Positions 8,259 through 16,792 of a DNA stretch of 32,090 bases are shown piece after piece. The position numbers and the translations under genes are program-made. This DNA is from JAPOQD01 sp964620555 (lineage in GTDB: Bacteria > Pseudomonadota > Gammaproteobacteria > Pseudomonadales > Halieaceae): the NCBI GenBank assembly GCA_964620555.1, contig CAZUGZ010000028.1:1-32090 (forward strand), read 5' to 3'. The notes beneath the pieces are model-generated. The model was not told the DNA's origin. It ran no database searches and saw only the letters and a list, made by a program, of their open reading frames with translations. Numbering within the stretch: the stretch's first letter is position 1; each line of letters opens with the position of its first letter.

Positions 8259-8942
8259 TCAATTTTCGAGATACTGGGCGACCACTTCGGTGGCTGGGCC
8301 CAGGGCGCGGATGCCGCCTGCTTCGATCCACAGCGCCCGATTGCACAGCTCGGCGACGCTGTTCTCGTCGTGGGATACGTACACCACGGTTTGTTGCGAG
8401 CGGATGCGTTCGCTCATCAGTGCTTCGCATTTGTCGCGGAAATTCCTGTCGCCCACGGCCAACACTTCGTCAATCAGCAGTACGTCGGCGTCGAGCATGG
8501 CGGCCTGGGCAAAACTCAGGCGCGACCTCATTCCCTCGGACCAGGTGCCGGTCGGTTTGTAAATGTCCTCGCCGAGTTCAGCGAAAGCGGAGATGTCATG
8601 CAGCTTGTCCCGAACCTCGCGCTCGCTGAAGCCCAGCAGCACGCCACCCAGCAGAATGTTCTGGATGCCGTTCAACTCGGGGTAAAAGCCGCCGGCCAGG
8701 CTCATCAATGCGGTGCTCGCTCCGTGGTTGACGACGCTGCCCTGATCCGGGTCGATAATCCCCGCCATCAGGCGCAACAGCGTGCTCTTGCCGACCCCGT
8801 TGTTGCCGATCACACCCAGGCTGTCGCCTCTTTCCAGGGCAAAACTGAGATCGTTGAAAACCCAATGCATGGCGCCGCGCCGGAAAAAGCTGCGGTCGCT
8901 TTCATAGCAGACTCCGACTTGCCGCAGTTCCAGCAGTTTCAT
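8259..8942 (-). CDS. Polysaccharide ABC exporter, ATP-binding subunit (Wzt/TagH/KpsT type)
   Basis: A 227-residue ATPase with Walker A GNNGVGKST (near residue 46), the atypical signature WSEGMRSRLSFAQA and Walker B VLLIDEVLAVGD, then a switch histidine in YVSHDENS. The WSxGMxxRLxFA form of the signature is characteristic of exporters for O-antigen, teichoic acid and capsule. It lacks the C-terminal carbohydrate-binding domain found in long Wzt proteins, so the polymer is probably not recognised by a terminal cap through this subunit. The start overlaps the permease stop by four bases (ATGA). It should drive transport of a lipid-linked glycan across the inner membrane, fitting the glycosyltransferases at the left of the window. 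Confidence 0.9.
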   Translation of the reverse strand: MKLLELRQVGVCYESDRSFFRRGAMHWVFNDLSFALERGDSLGVIGNNGVGKSTLLRLMAGIIDPDQGSVVNHGASTALMSLAGGFYPELNGIQNILLGGVLLGFSEREVRDKLHDISAFAELGEDIYKPTGTWSEGMRSRLSFAQAAMLDADVLLIDEVLAVGDRNFRDKCEALMSERIRSQQTVVYVSHDENSVAELCNRALWIEAGGIRALGPATEVVAQYLEN

Positions 8943-9775
8943 CTCGACAGTAACCTCGGATAGACCTTGTCGTAGCGTGAGATCAACAGGCAGCCCAGGA
9001 TCAGCAGTGCCAGGGAAATGGCGCCCACGTAGAGCAGCCAGCCGAAATTCGGTGGCTCGCCGGAAACCAGGACGCGACGCATTTCCGCGATCATGGCGGC
9101 CAGCGGGTTGAGGGTGAGGTAATCCCGGTATTCTTCCGCCACTGCCTCATCGATGCGATAAAACACCCCGGACAGGAACATGCCCACACGCAGCAACAGA
9201 GTCACCATGTATTTCACATCGTTCATGAAGGGCAGCAGGTGTGCGGTGATCAGACCGCAGCCACCGGCAAACAGAAACTGGGTGACAAACAGTACCGGCA
9301 ACCATAGCCAGGCCCGGGAGGGACCAATGGTGAAGCCCAGCACCAGCAACAGGATCGCCATCAGAATCAGGGCCTTGGCGGCCTCACTGATCATGCACAC
9401 CAGCGGTAGCAGGTGTTTGGGTATGTACAACAACTGCATGAACTGGGAGGCCTGCTGAATGGAGGCGGTACAGCGTTGAATGGTGCCGGAAAACCAGCTC
9501 CAAAGTGTGACGCCAACCAGCAGGTCGTAGAGGAAGTGCTTGCCACCGGCCTGCAGAATCACCCCGAATGCCAGGTAGAACACCGCCAGCATGAGAGCGG
9601 GTTCCAACACCCACCAGACGTAGCCGAGCCGGTTGCGGGCCGCGTCTCGGGAGAATTCCGCCAGTACTCCCAGACGGCAGAAATCAAAGTAGTAACGGCG
9701 TGAAGATGCCACGAAATCGTTGGTACAAGTCGGCTGGACCGGGGGTGGATGATTGTAGCACAGCCGGGCGGACAC
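8939..9775 (-). CDS. Polysaccharide ABC exporter, membrane subunit (Wzm/TagG/KpsM type)
   Basis: An ABC-2 permease of about 278 residues with six predicted membrane helices. The amphipathic N-terminal part (LAEFSRDAARNRLGYVWWVLEPALML) is typical of TagG/KpsM. Other family features are the SWFSGTIQRC and LLYIPKHLLPLV segments and GMFLSGVFYRIDEAV near the third periplasmic loop. The start is uncertain: GTG at 9775 gives the longest form and GTG at 9712 a form of about 257 residues. Neither has a clear ribosome-binding site. The stop overlaps the ATPase start, so the two form one transport unit. The DksA-like gene lies 30 bp upstream on the same strand and may be cotranscribed. Confidence 0.88.
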   Translation of the reverse strand: MSARLCYNHPPPVQPTCTNDFVASSRRYYFDFCRLGVLAEFSRDAARNRLGYVWWVLEPALMLAVFYLAFGVILQAGGKHFLYDLLVGVTLWSWFSGTIQRCTASIQQASQFMQLLYIPKHLLPLVCMISEAAKALILMAILLLVLGFTIGPSRAWLWLPVLFVTQFLFAGGCGLITAHLLPFMNDVKYMVTLLLRVGMFLSGVFYRIDEAVAEEYRDYLTLNPLAAMIAEMRRVLVSGEPPNFGWLLYVGAISLALLILGCLLISRYDKVYPRLLSR

Positions 9776-9805
9776 CCTGGCCGCAGAGGTATCTGCCGAA
9801 CGGTT

Positions 9806-10120
9806 TCAGTCAGCGCACTGGACGCACAGGGTGGTTTCCGGAATCACCCGCAGGCGCGCAACGGAAATATCTTCGCCACAACACACGCAAATTCCGTAGC
9901 TGCCGTCCTCCAGCCGTTGCAGTGCGGCTTTCAGATGGCGGATGGAGATCTGGGTTTCGCGGGCAATTTCTTCCAGCACATCGTCATTTTCACGCTCGGT
10001 GGCCTGTTCGGCAAAGTCACTGGACAGGGTTTTGGTAATGTCCCGGGTGACGCTGGCCAGCCGCTTTTCCATGTCGGCCAGGCGTTGTGTCAGAGCCTGT
10101 TGTCGTTGCTCGGTGTCCAT
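9806..10120 (-). CDS. DksA/TraR-type C4 zinc-finger protein
   Basis: A protein of about 104 residues from the ATG at 10120. A longer frame from 10171 is possible, but its extra residues look non-conserved. The N-terminal half is helical and probably coiled coil, with the motif DFAEQATERENDDVLEEIA common to DksA-like proteins. The C-terminal part has four zinc-binding cysteines in GICVCCGEDIS...LCVQC. DksA relatives bind the RNA polymerase secondary channel and tune initiation with ppGpp. Whether this short paralogue does so is not known. It lies 30 bp upstream of the polysaccharide ABC exporter, and the palindromic element starts about 120 bp before it. Confidence 0.85.
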   Translation of the reverse strand: MDTEQRQQALTQRLADMEKRLASVTRDITKTLSSDFAEQATERENDDVLEEIARETQISIRHLKAALQRLEDGSYGICVCCGEDISVARLRVIPETTLCVQCAD

Positions 10121-10237
10121 GGAAACTCGGTGTTCACGGTTGCTCGATGTCGATGCCGAACAGTGTAGCAAAGTGCGCGAGCTTTTGCCCGATCAATCCA
10201 CTTTCAACCGGTTTGCGCCGCCCGCGGCGGAAGGTTG

Positions 10238-10414
10238 GCCCGCATATTTCACCAAGGTTTGTAGCGAGGACGTCGAGACGCCGCTGTGACAGGGTGCGCG
10301 GACCGGAAGACGCTGAAGGCATAGTTGACACTATGTCGAAGCGGCTGGAGGGAGCACGCCCTGTCACAGCGGCGTATCGGCGTTCGCAGCAGAAGGTTGG
10401 TGAAATATGCGGGC
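10238..10414. repeat. 177-bp concentric palindrome, probable MITE-like element
   Basis: Three nested inverted pairs share one centre near 10327. The outer arms are GCCCGCATATTTCACCAA at 10238-10255 and its perfect 18-bp complement at 10397-10414. The middle arms are CGCCGCTGTGACAGGG at 10279-10294 and its perfect 16-bp complement at 10359-10374. The core is CATAGT-TGAC-ACTATG at 10320-10335. The stretches between are imperfectly complementary (for example GTAGCGAGGACG against CGTTCGCAGC). No coding frame belongs to it. It fills most of the gap between the DksA-like gene and the TonB receptor, and its right end overlaps the receptor's TAG. The form fits a non-autonomous transposable element or a large structured repeat. 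Confidence 0.75.
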
Positions 10415-12735
10415 TAGTAAACAACCTCGATGGAGGCGCCCCAGGTGCGCGGGTCACCCCAGGTGGTCCAGGGACTCAGACCGAGCAAACCGCCGGGGAA
10501 CACGGCCTGGAGCGAGGCGGCGTTGACGATCCTGTACTCCTGATCGGCCAGGTTCTTGCCCCACAGGGAAAGGCGCAGGTTGGCGCCTCCCACCGCCACA
10601 TTGGCCAATGTGACATTGGCGTTGAACAGGCCGCGGTCATCGAGTGGCAGGTTGTCGAATACGTTCAGCGAGGTCACAGTGCCGTCCTGGTAGGCATAGG
10701 CGAGATGGAAGGACCAGTCACCGATGCTGCTCGAAGTCCGATAGTCCAGGGCGACGGTATACGAGTTCTCCGGGGCGTAGGAGAATTCGGGTTCCACCTC
10801 GGTGATTTGCAGGATACCGGCTGCAGTCAGGGTCTCGATTTGCCTTATGCCCCTTTGCGTATCCAGGTAGCCGTAGGACAGGCTGAGTTCCAGGTTCTCG
10901 ACCAGGATCGCCGTGAGGTCCATTTCCAGGCCGGTGACCTCGTTTCCGTCGATCGGCGTAAAGTCCCGGTCACCGGTGGTGAAGCCGGTTTGCACACTGG
11001 CCTGAAAGCCATCGATTTCCATATGGAAGACAGCGGCGTTGAAGGCTACCCGGGAATCCAGGAAGCGGCCCTTCAGGCCCAGTTCATAGCTGGTAATTTC
11101 CTCCTCCTCGAAACCGATGCCAAAAGCGGTGGGGTTGGCGGAGCGTTGCGACGTGCCACCCGACTTGTATCCGGTAACCACCTTGGCATACAGATTCACG
11201 TCCTCCGCCAGGTCGTAGGCGACGGTGAAGGAGGGATTGAAATTTTCAAAATCGTGGTCGTAGCCGGCGCCCTGTTCCGTGGCGTTGGCCTCGGCTGGAC
11301 AGGCTGCCCCCTGAAAATAGAGGTCGGCGCAGTTGGCCGCGGTAAATCCACCCAGGGCCGCAAAGCTGATCGAGTTTTCGTTGATGCGAAAGGCCTGACG
11401 CCGGTCTTTCGAATAGCGCGCGCCCAACGTGAAGTGCCAGCGGCTGGCGCTGGCGGGAGTAAAGCTGAACTCGCCGAACAGCGCCAGCGATTCGTTTTCA
11501 GAGGTGGTGAGGTCGGACGGGTTGCGGGGCCCCAATACGGAAAAGGAGTCGGCCCCCTGGGACGCATCGTCCTGGTAGAAATAGAGGCCCGCCACGTAAT
11601 CCAGTCGTCCGTCGAAGGCATTGCCAAGGAACTGGAATTCCTGGGTGAGCTGTTCAAATTTGGTCTGAAAGATACTGCGAGAGGCCGAATTGGATCCCAG
11701 AATGCCCACCGTCGGGGTACCGTCGTGAAAGAACTCGGAATCGAGTTCCCGATAGCCGGTAATCGACTTGATGGCCAGTTTGTCGCTGATCTCCCAGTTC
11801 AGGGTCAGGTTGTGCCCGTACACCTGCAAAGAGCTGTCCTCCAGAGGACGAAATGGCGTGATATCTCCCGGCCGACCGGGGGCGGGTTCGGTGCTGAATC
11901 GCGCCAGCCCGAAGGGATTGTGGGCGCCGTGGATAATTTCCAGGCGGCTGGTGTCATCGATGTCCGAGTCGTCGTAGCCGTAGTCCAGCGTGAGCCGGTC
12001 GGTGAGTGAGGCAGTCAGGTCGACGCGCCAGGCCCGGCGGTCCTCCTCCGCCCAGTCCGGGCCCTGGCCGAGGTTCTCGTTGAGGCCGTCACGTTTGGAA
12101 TGCAGGTAGGCCAGTTTGAGACCGTAGCGTTCGCCGAAGGGGACATTCAGCGAGGTCTTGGACTTGAACAGATCGTAGTCACCGATCGTCAGCATCTGCC
12201 TGAATTCCCATTCTTCCGTGTCGGGACGCTGGCTGATCAGGTTGATGGCGCCGCCGGTGGCGTTGCGTCCGTAGAGGGTGCCCTGGGGGCCGCGCAACAC
12301 TTCGATGCGTTCCAGGGCCACGGATTCGATGCCGGAGCCGATCGAGGTGCCCACGTAGACTCCGTCCAGGTAGAGGGCCACCGAGGGGTCCTGAGTCAAC
12401 TGCACGTCGTTCTGACCGATGCCGCGGACGAACAGGCGCACCGTGGTGGCGTTATTGTTGAATGTGTTGAGGAACAGGTTGGGTACGTTGACACCCAGGT
12501 CTTCCAGTTCGTCAATGCCCATGACTTCCAGCTTCTGGAGATTGAAGGCCGCCACCGAGATGGGTACATCCTGCAGACTTTGCTCGCGCTTCTGGGCGGT
12601 GACGATCACTTCTTCCAGCACCAGGCCGGTGTCCTGCGCCAACCCCCGGGCAGCGGGAAACAGCATGGGCAAGCCCAGCAGTGCGAAGTACAGGAGTCTG
12701 ATAACCAGGGTCGAAACGGGACGAACAATCAACAT
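10414..12735 (-). CDS. TonB-dependent outer membrane receptor
   Basis: A 773-residue receptor. The start at 12735 is chosen over 12765 because AGGAGG lies 8 nt before it. A signal peptide spans residues 1 to about 34, with likely cleavage after ARGLAQ. The TonB box is EEVIVTAQKR, followed by the plug domain (DVPISVAAF, VRLFVRGIGQNDV, PSVALYLDGVYVG, IEVLRGPQGTLYGRNATGG). The 22-strand barrel runs to the C-terminal VVY with a terminal aromatic residue. Such receptors import siderophores, vitamin B12, glycans or other large solutes using TonB-ExbBD. The substrate is not deducible: this is the broad group with VTAQKREQSLQDVP, abundant in marine and sphingomonad genomes. It lies 136 bp downstream of rnfE and probably has its own promoter, though I found no convincing one. 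Confidence 0.93.
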   Translation of the reverse strand: MLIVRPVSTLVIRLLYFALLGLPMLFPAARGLAQDTGLVLEEVIVTAQKREQSLQDVPISVAAFNLQKLEVMGIDELEDLGVNVPNLFLNTFNNNATTVRLFVRGIGQNDVQLTQDPSVALYLDGVYVGTSIGSGIESVALERIEVLRGPQGTLYGRNATGGAINLISQRPDTEEWEFRQMLTIGDYDLFKSKTSLNVPFGERYGLKLAYLHSKRDGLNENLGQGPDWAEEDRRAWRVDLTASLTDRLTLDYGYDDSDIDDTSRLEIIHGAHNPFGLARFSTEPAPGRPGDITPFRPLEDSSLQVYGHNLTLNWEISDKLAIKSITGYRELDSEFFHDGTPTVGILGSNSASRSIFQTKFEQLTQEFQFLGNAFDGRLDYVAGLYFYQDDASQGADSFSVLGPRNPSDLTTSENESLALFGEFSFTPASASRWHFTLGARYSKDRRQAFRINENSISFAALGGFTAANCADLYFQGAACPAEANATEQGAGYDHDFENFNPSFTVAYDLAEDVNLYAKVVTGYKSGGTSQRSANPTAFGIGFEEEEITSYELGLKGRFLDSRVAFNAAVFHMEIDGFQASVQTGFTTGDRDFTPIDGNEVTGLEMDLTAILVENLELSLSYGYLDTQRGIRQIETLTAAGILQITEVEPEFSYAPENSYTVALDYRTSSSIGDWSFHLAYAYQDGTVTSLNVFDNLPLDDRGLFNANVTLANVAVGGANLRLSLWGKNLADQEYRIVNAASLQAVFPGGLLGLSPWTTWGDPRTWGASIEVVY

Positions 12736-12871
12736 GACGAACCTCCTGGCGGACAGGCAATTCAATGTCGACCAGCGGCTGCCCGCACAGTGCCTTTATG
12801 AACCAAGACGCACGGCTTGTCCAATACCTGAACCGCTTTCTCCGCAATTTTGTAACAAGTAACCAAATTCA

Positions 12872-13585
12872 CTATTGAATAACCCCGGTTACCCGAACGC
12901 GTTTGGCGCCGGGCGCGGACTGCTGCCTGAGAGCGTCCTGACGGGCCTTGATCTGTCCGTCGATGACATTCTTCATGGCGATGATCAGGCCGGTGAAGAT
13001 GAAGGCGCCGGGAGGCAGAATCGCCACCAGGAAGTCCTGGTAGTCGCTGAACACCTGCACCTGCCAGTCGGCCGCCACCGGGCCGAACAGCAGGTCCATG
13101 TTGGCAAACAGGCCGCCGCTGGCCGCCAGTTCACGCATTGCCCCCAGCAACACCAGGATCAGGCCGAAACCCAGGCCCATGACCAACCCGTCGTAGAGGG
13201 CGGGCAGTACGGGGTGCTTGCTGGCATAGGCATCGGCGCGTCCCAGAATCATGCAGTTGGTGGTGATCAGCGGCAGAAAGATTCCCAGAATCTGGTACAA
13301 CTCGTAGGCGAAGGCCTGCATCAGCAATTCGATGCAGGTGACGGCAGAGGCGATAATCATCACGAAGACCGGCAGTCGCACCGCCTCCGACACCACGTTG
13401 CGGATCAGCGAGACCGCCGTATTGGAACACACCAGCACCAGGGAGGTCGCCAGGCCCAGGCCGATGGCGTTGACCACCGAACCGGTGACCGCCAGCAGCG
13501 GGCACAGACCCAGCAACTGCACGATGGCCGGATTGTTCTTCCACAGGCCATTGATGGACAACTCGCGATAATTGATCTCAGCCAT
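12872..13585 (-). CDS. rnfE: Rnf electron transport complex subunit RnfE (RsxE)
   Basis: A 237-residue integral membrane protein with about six helices. LLGLCPLLAVTGSVVNAIGLG, GIFLPLITTNCMILGRADAYA and PPGAFIFTGLIIAMKN are typical of RnfE/NqrD. With RnfA it forms the membrane core of the complex, and the conserved cysteines in LGLCP and TTNC-type segments are known to hold an intramembrane iron-sulfur centre in this family. The ATG at 13585 overlaps the rnfG stop by eight bases, giving the usual order G then E. An upstream extension to 13669 reads over rnfG and is rejected. In E. coli and Pseudomonas nth usually follows; here the next gene is a TonB receptor. Confidence 0.96.
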   Translation of the reverse strand: MAEINYRELSINGLWKNNPAIVQLLGLCPLLAVTGSVVNAIGLGLATSLVLVCSNTAVSLIRNVVSEAVRLPVFVMIIASAVTCIELLMQAFAYELYQILGIFLPLITTNCMILGRADAYASKHPVLPALYDGLVMGLGFGLILVLLGAMRELAASGGLFANMDLLFGPVAADWQVQVFSDYQDFLVAILPPGAFIFTGLIIAMKNVIDGQIKARQDALRQQSAPGAKRVRVTGVIQ

Positions 13586-14213
13586 GTTCGTCCTCCACTG
13601 CTTGCAACAGGCGTTGCCGGTGCTGTTGAAAATACTCCAGGCTGCGTTTGACCGCCGCGGTGACGGCACGTGGGGTGATAGTGGCCCCGGTAAACTGGTC
13701 GAACACGCCCTGATCCTTGCGCACCGCCCATTGTGATGGCACGGGATCCTCCAGGGACCTGCCGTCGAAGCCCAGTATCCAGTCCGATTTCTGCAACTCG
13801 ACCTTGTCTCCCAGCCCCGGGGTTTCGCGGTGGCTCAGGGCGCGCACCCCGGCCACGGAGCCGTCCGCATTGATTCCCACGATGATATCGATATCTCCGG
13901 AATACCCGTCCGGTGCAGTGGCCGGGATGATGACCGCGATGGCTGCCCCGCCCCGGCGGGCGACATATGCTTTCCTGTCCTGCCGCAGGCCCAGCCCTTC
14001 GGCCGTGCCGTCCAGCACGATATAGTCGTCCAGCATGGTATTGTCGTGGCGCTGCTGTGGAATGATCTCCAGCAGTGCGTTGGCCTCGGCGCGGCGTTGC
14101 TCGGTGGCGATGCGCTCGCGGGTTCCCAGGTGGGTGGCGGCGATAATGCCGGTGGTCAACAGGGCAAACAGGCCCAGCAGAATGCTGTTGCGGTGGATCG
14201 AACGGAATATCAT
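13578..14213 (-). CDS. rnfG: Rnf electron transport complex subunit RnfG (RsxG)
   Basis: A 211-residue subunit with one N-terminal membrane helix (SILLGLFALLTTGIIAATHL) and a periplasmic FMN-binding domain. The threonine in DQFTGATITPRAV is the covalent FMN attachment site of the S/TGAT motif. HRETPGLGDKVE is the conserved loop before it. The ATG at 14213 overlaps the rnfD stop (ATGA). An upstream extension of the frame to 14780 only shadows rnfD. The subunit passes electrons on the periplasmic side between RnfD and other carriers. Confidence 0.95.
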   Translation of the reverse strand: MIFRSIHRNSILLGLFALLTTGIIAATHLGTRERIATEQRRAEANALLEIIPQQRHDNTMLDDYIVLDGTAEGLGLRQDRKAYVARRGGAAIAVIIPATAPDGYSGDIDIIVGINADGSVAGVRALSHRETPGLGDKVELQKSDWILGFDGRSLEDPVPSQWAVRKDQGVFDQFTGATITPRAVTAAVKRSLEYFQQHRQRLLQAVEDEHG

Positions 14214-15247
14214 GGGCTGCCGCCTCCACCCCGCGAGTGCCCGTAGACCCTGGGCTGGGTGTAGTAGTCGATGAACGGTGCGGCGAAATTCATCACCAGC
14301 ACGGCAAAGGCAATGGCATCGGGGTAGTTTCCCCACACCCGTATCACGAATACCAGCACGCCGATCAAGGCGCCGTAGAGCAGGCGCCCGGAATTGGAAA
14401 CCGCCGAGGTAACCGGGTCGGTGACAATAAAAAAGGCGCCGAACATGGTGGCGCCGCCGAGCAGGTGGAACAGGGGTGAACCGGCGCTGTCGACACCGCC
14501 GCCAGCGTAGAACAGCGCCGCCATCAAGGTCAGGCTGGCGAGCATGGCCACCGGGGCGTGCCAGGTGTAAATGCGCTTGTACAGCAGCCACAGTCCGCCG
14601 GCCAGAAAACCCAGGTTGGCCCATTCCCAGCCGGCCCCGCTCCAGCGCCCGAACTGCGGGTGCTGTTGCCACAGCTCGGCCACCGGCAGCGGGCCGCGCT
14701 GCTTCAACAGGTCCAGCGGCGTAGCCATGGTCAGCCCGTCGAAGGAGGCGGGTTGGAAACAGGCTAGCACGGCCTGCCAAAGCCCCGGCACATCGAACTC
14801 TGCAGCCCCGGCTGGAGCGGCCCAGCGGGTCATTTCAATGGGAAACGAGATCAACAGCACCACGTAACCCACCATGGCCGGGTTGAAGGGGTTGTAGCCC
14901 ATGCCCCCGTACAGGTGCTTGGCGACGACGATGGCGCTGGCAACGCCGATCAGCAGCAACCACCAGGGAGAATAGGGTGGCATGGCGATCGCCAGCAGGG
15001 TGGCGGTGACCAGGGCACTGCAATCGCTGAGATAAAAACCGACCGGACGACGGCGCAGCAGCAGTACCAGGGCCTCGCAAACTATTGCCACCAATTGCGC
15101 CCACAGGATATTGATCAGGATGCCGGGGCCGAAGAACCAGGTGAGTGCCAGCACCCCGGGCAGGGTGGCCAGCAATACCAGCCGCATCACCGCCCCGGTG
15201 GTCAGCGGGCCGTGGGCATGGGGAGAGGTGATCTGCTGCAGGGCCAT
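14210..15247 (-). CDS. rnfD: Rnf electron transport complex subunit RnfD (RsxD)
   Basis: A 345-residue membrane protein of the NqrB/RnfD family with roughly ten helices. SDCSALVTATLLAIAMPP and KHLYGGMGYNPFNPAMVGY are family motifs. DGLTMATPLD contains the threonine expected to carry covalently bound FMN, and FFIVTDPVTSAVS is another signature. Translation starts at ATG 15247, four bases after the rnfC stop; a longer frame to 15319 overlaps rnfC. RnfD is the main ion-translocating membrane subunit. Confidence 0.95.
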   Translation of the reverse strand: MALQQITSPHAHGPLTTGAVMRLVLLATLPGVLALTWFFGPGILINILWAQLVAIVCEALVLLLRRRPVGFYLSDCSALVTATLLAIAMPPYSPWWLLLIGVASAIVVAKHLYGGMGYNPFNPAMVGYVVLLISFPIEMTRWAAPAGAAEFDVPGLWQAVLACFQPASFDGLTMATPLDLLKQRGPLPVAELWQQHPQFGRWSGAGWEWANLGFLAGGLWLLYKRIYTWHAPVAMLASLTLMAALFYAGGGVDSAGSPLFHLLGGATMFGAFFIVTDPVTSAVSNSGRLLYGALIGVLVFVIRVWGNYPDAIAFAVLVMNFAAPFIDYYTQPRVYGHSRGGGGSP

Positions 15248-15251
15248 GAAT

Positions 15252-16781
15252 TCAGTCCCGTTTTTCCTGGCGCGCTTCGGAGCGGGCGACGGCGGCCGCA
15301 ATGATCGCCTGCTCGGCATCGTCCACAGTCATTTCACGGGCCCGCTGTTGCTGGGCGGCCTTGCGTTTGGCACGTTTTTCCCGTCTGGCCTGCTCCAGTT
15401 TTTCCATGCGTTGCTGACGCGCCTCAAACCGGATCTGCGAGCGCTCGGCACGCTCGTGGTCCTCGCGCAACTGCAGTATCTGTGCCTTGCCGGCCCGGTA
15501 GTATTGCACCAGGGGAATATTGCTGGGGCACACGTAGGAGCATGCGCCACACTCTATGCAGTCGAACAGGTGGTGGCGCTCCAGTTTCTCGTATTCCTTG
15601 CCGCGGGCGAACCAGTACAGTTGCTGGGGCAACAGACTCACCGGGCAGGCCTGCGAACAAAGGCCACAGCGGATACAGGCCTGGGCCGGTGGCGGCGTCG
15701 GCAGTTCCGTCTCGGTGGCGGCGATCAGGCAGGTGCTGGTTTTGGTAATCGGTGCGGCCGGGTCAGTCACCGTGAAGCCCATCATCGGCCCCCCCATGAT
15801 CAGCCGGGAACAGTGCTCGGGCTGGTAGCCGGCCTGTTCCAGCAACCAGTTGATGGGAGTCCCCGTCAATGCCTCGACATTACCGGGCCGGGCCAGTGCG
15901 GTACCGGTCAACGTGGTAACCCGCGATAGCAGCGGTTCACCCAGCACCACCGCCCGATAGACTGCGATGGCGGTGCCGATATTCTGGCAGACCACCTGGA
16001 TATCGACGGGCAGGCCACCACTGGGAACCTGTTTGCCGGTCAGAATCTGGATCAGCTGTTTTTCGCCGCCGGACGGATACTTGGTGGGAAAACTGACGAC
16101 CTCCACGCCGCTGCCCTGGGCAGCCTTGCGCAGTGCGGCGATGCCCTCCGGCTTGTTGTCCTCCACTCCAATCAGGGTTTCCCCGGGAGCCACCAGGTGG
16201 CGCAGGATCTCGGCACCGTGGATGATCTCGGCGGCACGTTCGCGCATCAGCGCCTCGTCCGCGGTGATATAGGGTTCACATTCGGTACCGTTGATAATCA
16301 GGGTGTCGATGCCCACGGCGTGTTCCGCACTGAGTTTGACGGCGGCAGGAAAGCCCGCTCCGCCCATGCCGGCAATGCCCGCGCCGCGGATCATGGCGAG
16401 CAGTTCGGCCCGCTTCAGTTGCCGGAAATCGTCCGCCCCGCGATGCGCGACCCACTGATCCCGACCATCGGTGTCCAGTACGATGCAGGTGGCCGGCAAT
16501 CCCGAAGGGTGCGCTACCGGACGCTCTTCGATCGCGGCGATCCGCCCGGAACTGGGCGCGTGTTCGGCGACCCCGGTAAAGCCTTCGGCCCTGGCAATCC
16601 GCTCTCCCTTGGCCACCTGCTGTCCGGGCTCGACCAGCGGAACCGCCGTTGCGCCCAGGGACTGGGACAGGGGAATCACCAGTTGGGGTGGAATGCCGGC
16701 CTGGCGAATCGGGTTGCGCAGCGATTGCTGCTTTTGCTCCTCGGGGTGGATGCCACCATGAAAATTCCGGATTTTCCGCAT
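15252..16781 (-). CDS. rnfC: Rnf electron transport complex subunit RnfC (RsxC)
   Basis: A 509-residue peripheral subunit homologous to the NADH-binding NuoF/NqrF-like module. FHGGIHPEEQK marks the N-terminus, GIAGMGGAGFPAAVKL the nucleotide/FMN-type fold and INGTECEPYI the conserved site after it. Two 4Fe-4S clusters are given by CIRCGLCSQACP and CIECGACSYVCP. The tail after the clusters is short (about 90 residues, charged and Ala/Arg-rich) and lacks the long repeats of E. coli RsxC. ATG 16781 is preferred because AAGGG precedes it by about 8 nt; a GTG at 16796 would overlap the rnfB stop. It accepts electrons from NADH or passes them to it. Confidence 0.95.
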   Translation of the reverse strand: MRKIRNFHGGIHPEEQKQQSLRNPIRQAGIPPQLVIPLSQSLGATAVPLVEPGQQVAKGERIARAEGFTGVAEHAPSSGRIAAIEERPVAHPSGLPATCIVLDTDGRDQWVAHRGADDFRQLKRAELLAMIRGAGIAGMGGAGFPAAVKLSAEHAVGIDTLIINGTECEPYITADEALMRERAAEIIHGAEILRHLVAPGETLIGVEDNKPEGIAALRKAAQGSGVEVVSFPTKYPSGGEKQLIQILTGKQVPSGGLPVDIQVVCQNIGTAIAVYRAVVLGEPLLSRVTTLTGTALARPGNVEALTGTPINWLLEQAGYQPEHCSRLIMGGPMMGFTVTDPAAPITKTSTCLIAATETELPTPPPAQACIRCGLCSQACPVSLLPQQLYWFARGKEYEKLERHHLFDCIECGACSYVCPSNIPLVQYYRAGKAQILQLREDHERAERSQIRFEARQQRMEKLEQARREKRAKRKAAQQQRAREMTVDDAEQAIIAAAVARSEARQEKRD

Positions 16782-16792
16782 TTTGCTGCCCT

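Noticed and set aside
10087..12009. Long plus-strand frame of 640 codons
   Set aside because: It lies opposite the TonB receptor, whose signal peptide, TonB box and plug motifs are unmistakable. The plus-strand product has no recognisable domain and arises from GC-rich codon bias.
12740..12871. Promoter for the TonB receptor
   Set aside because: TTGGAC is present near 12820 on the minus strand, but no acceptable -10 hexamer lies at the right distance. No Fur-like palindrome is evident.
13669..14780. N-terminal extensions of rnfE and rnfG
   Set aside because: The added residues are other-frame readings of the neighbouring rnf genes. The internal ATG codons give family-typical N-termini and operon overlaps.
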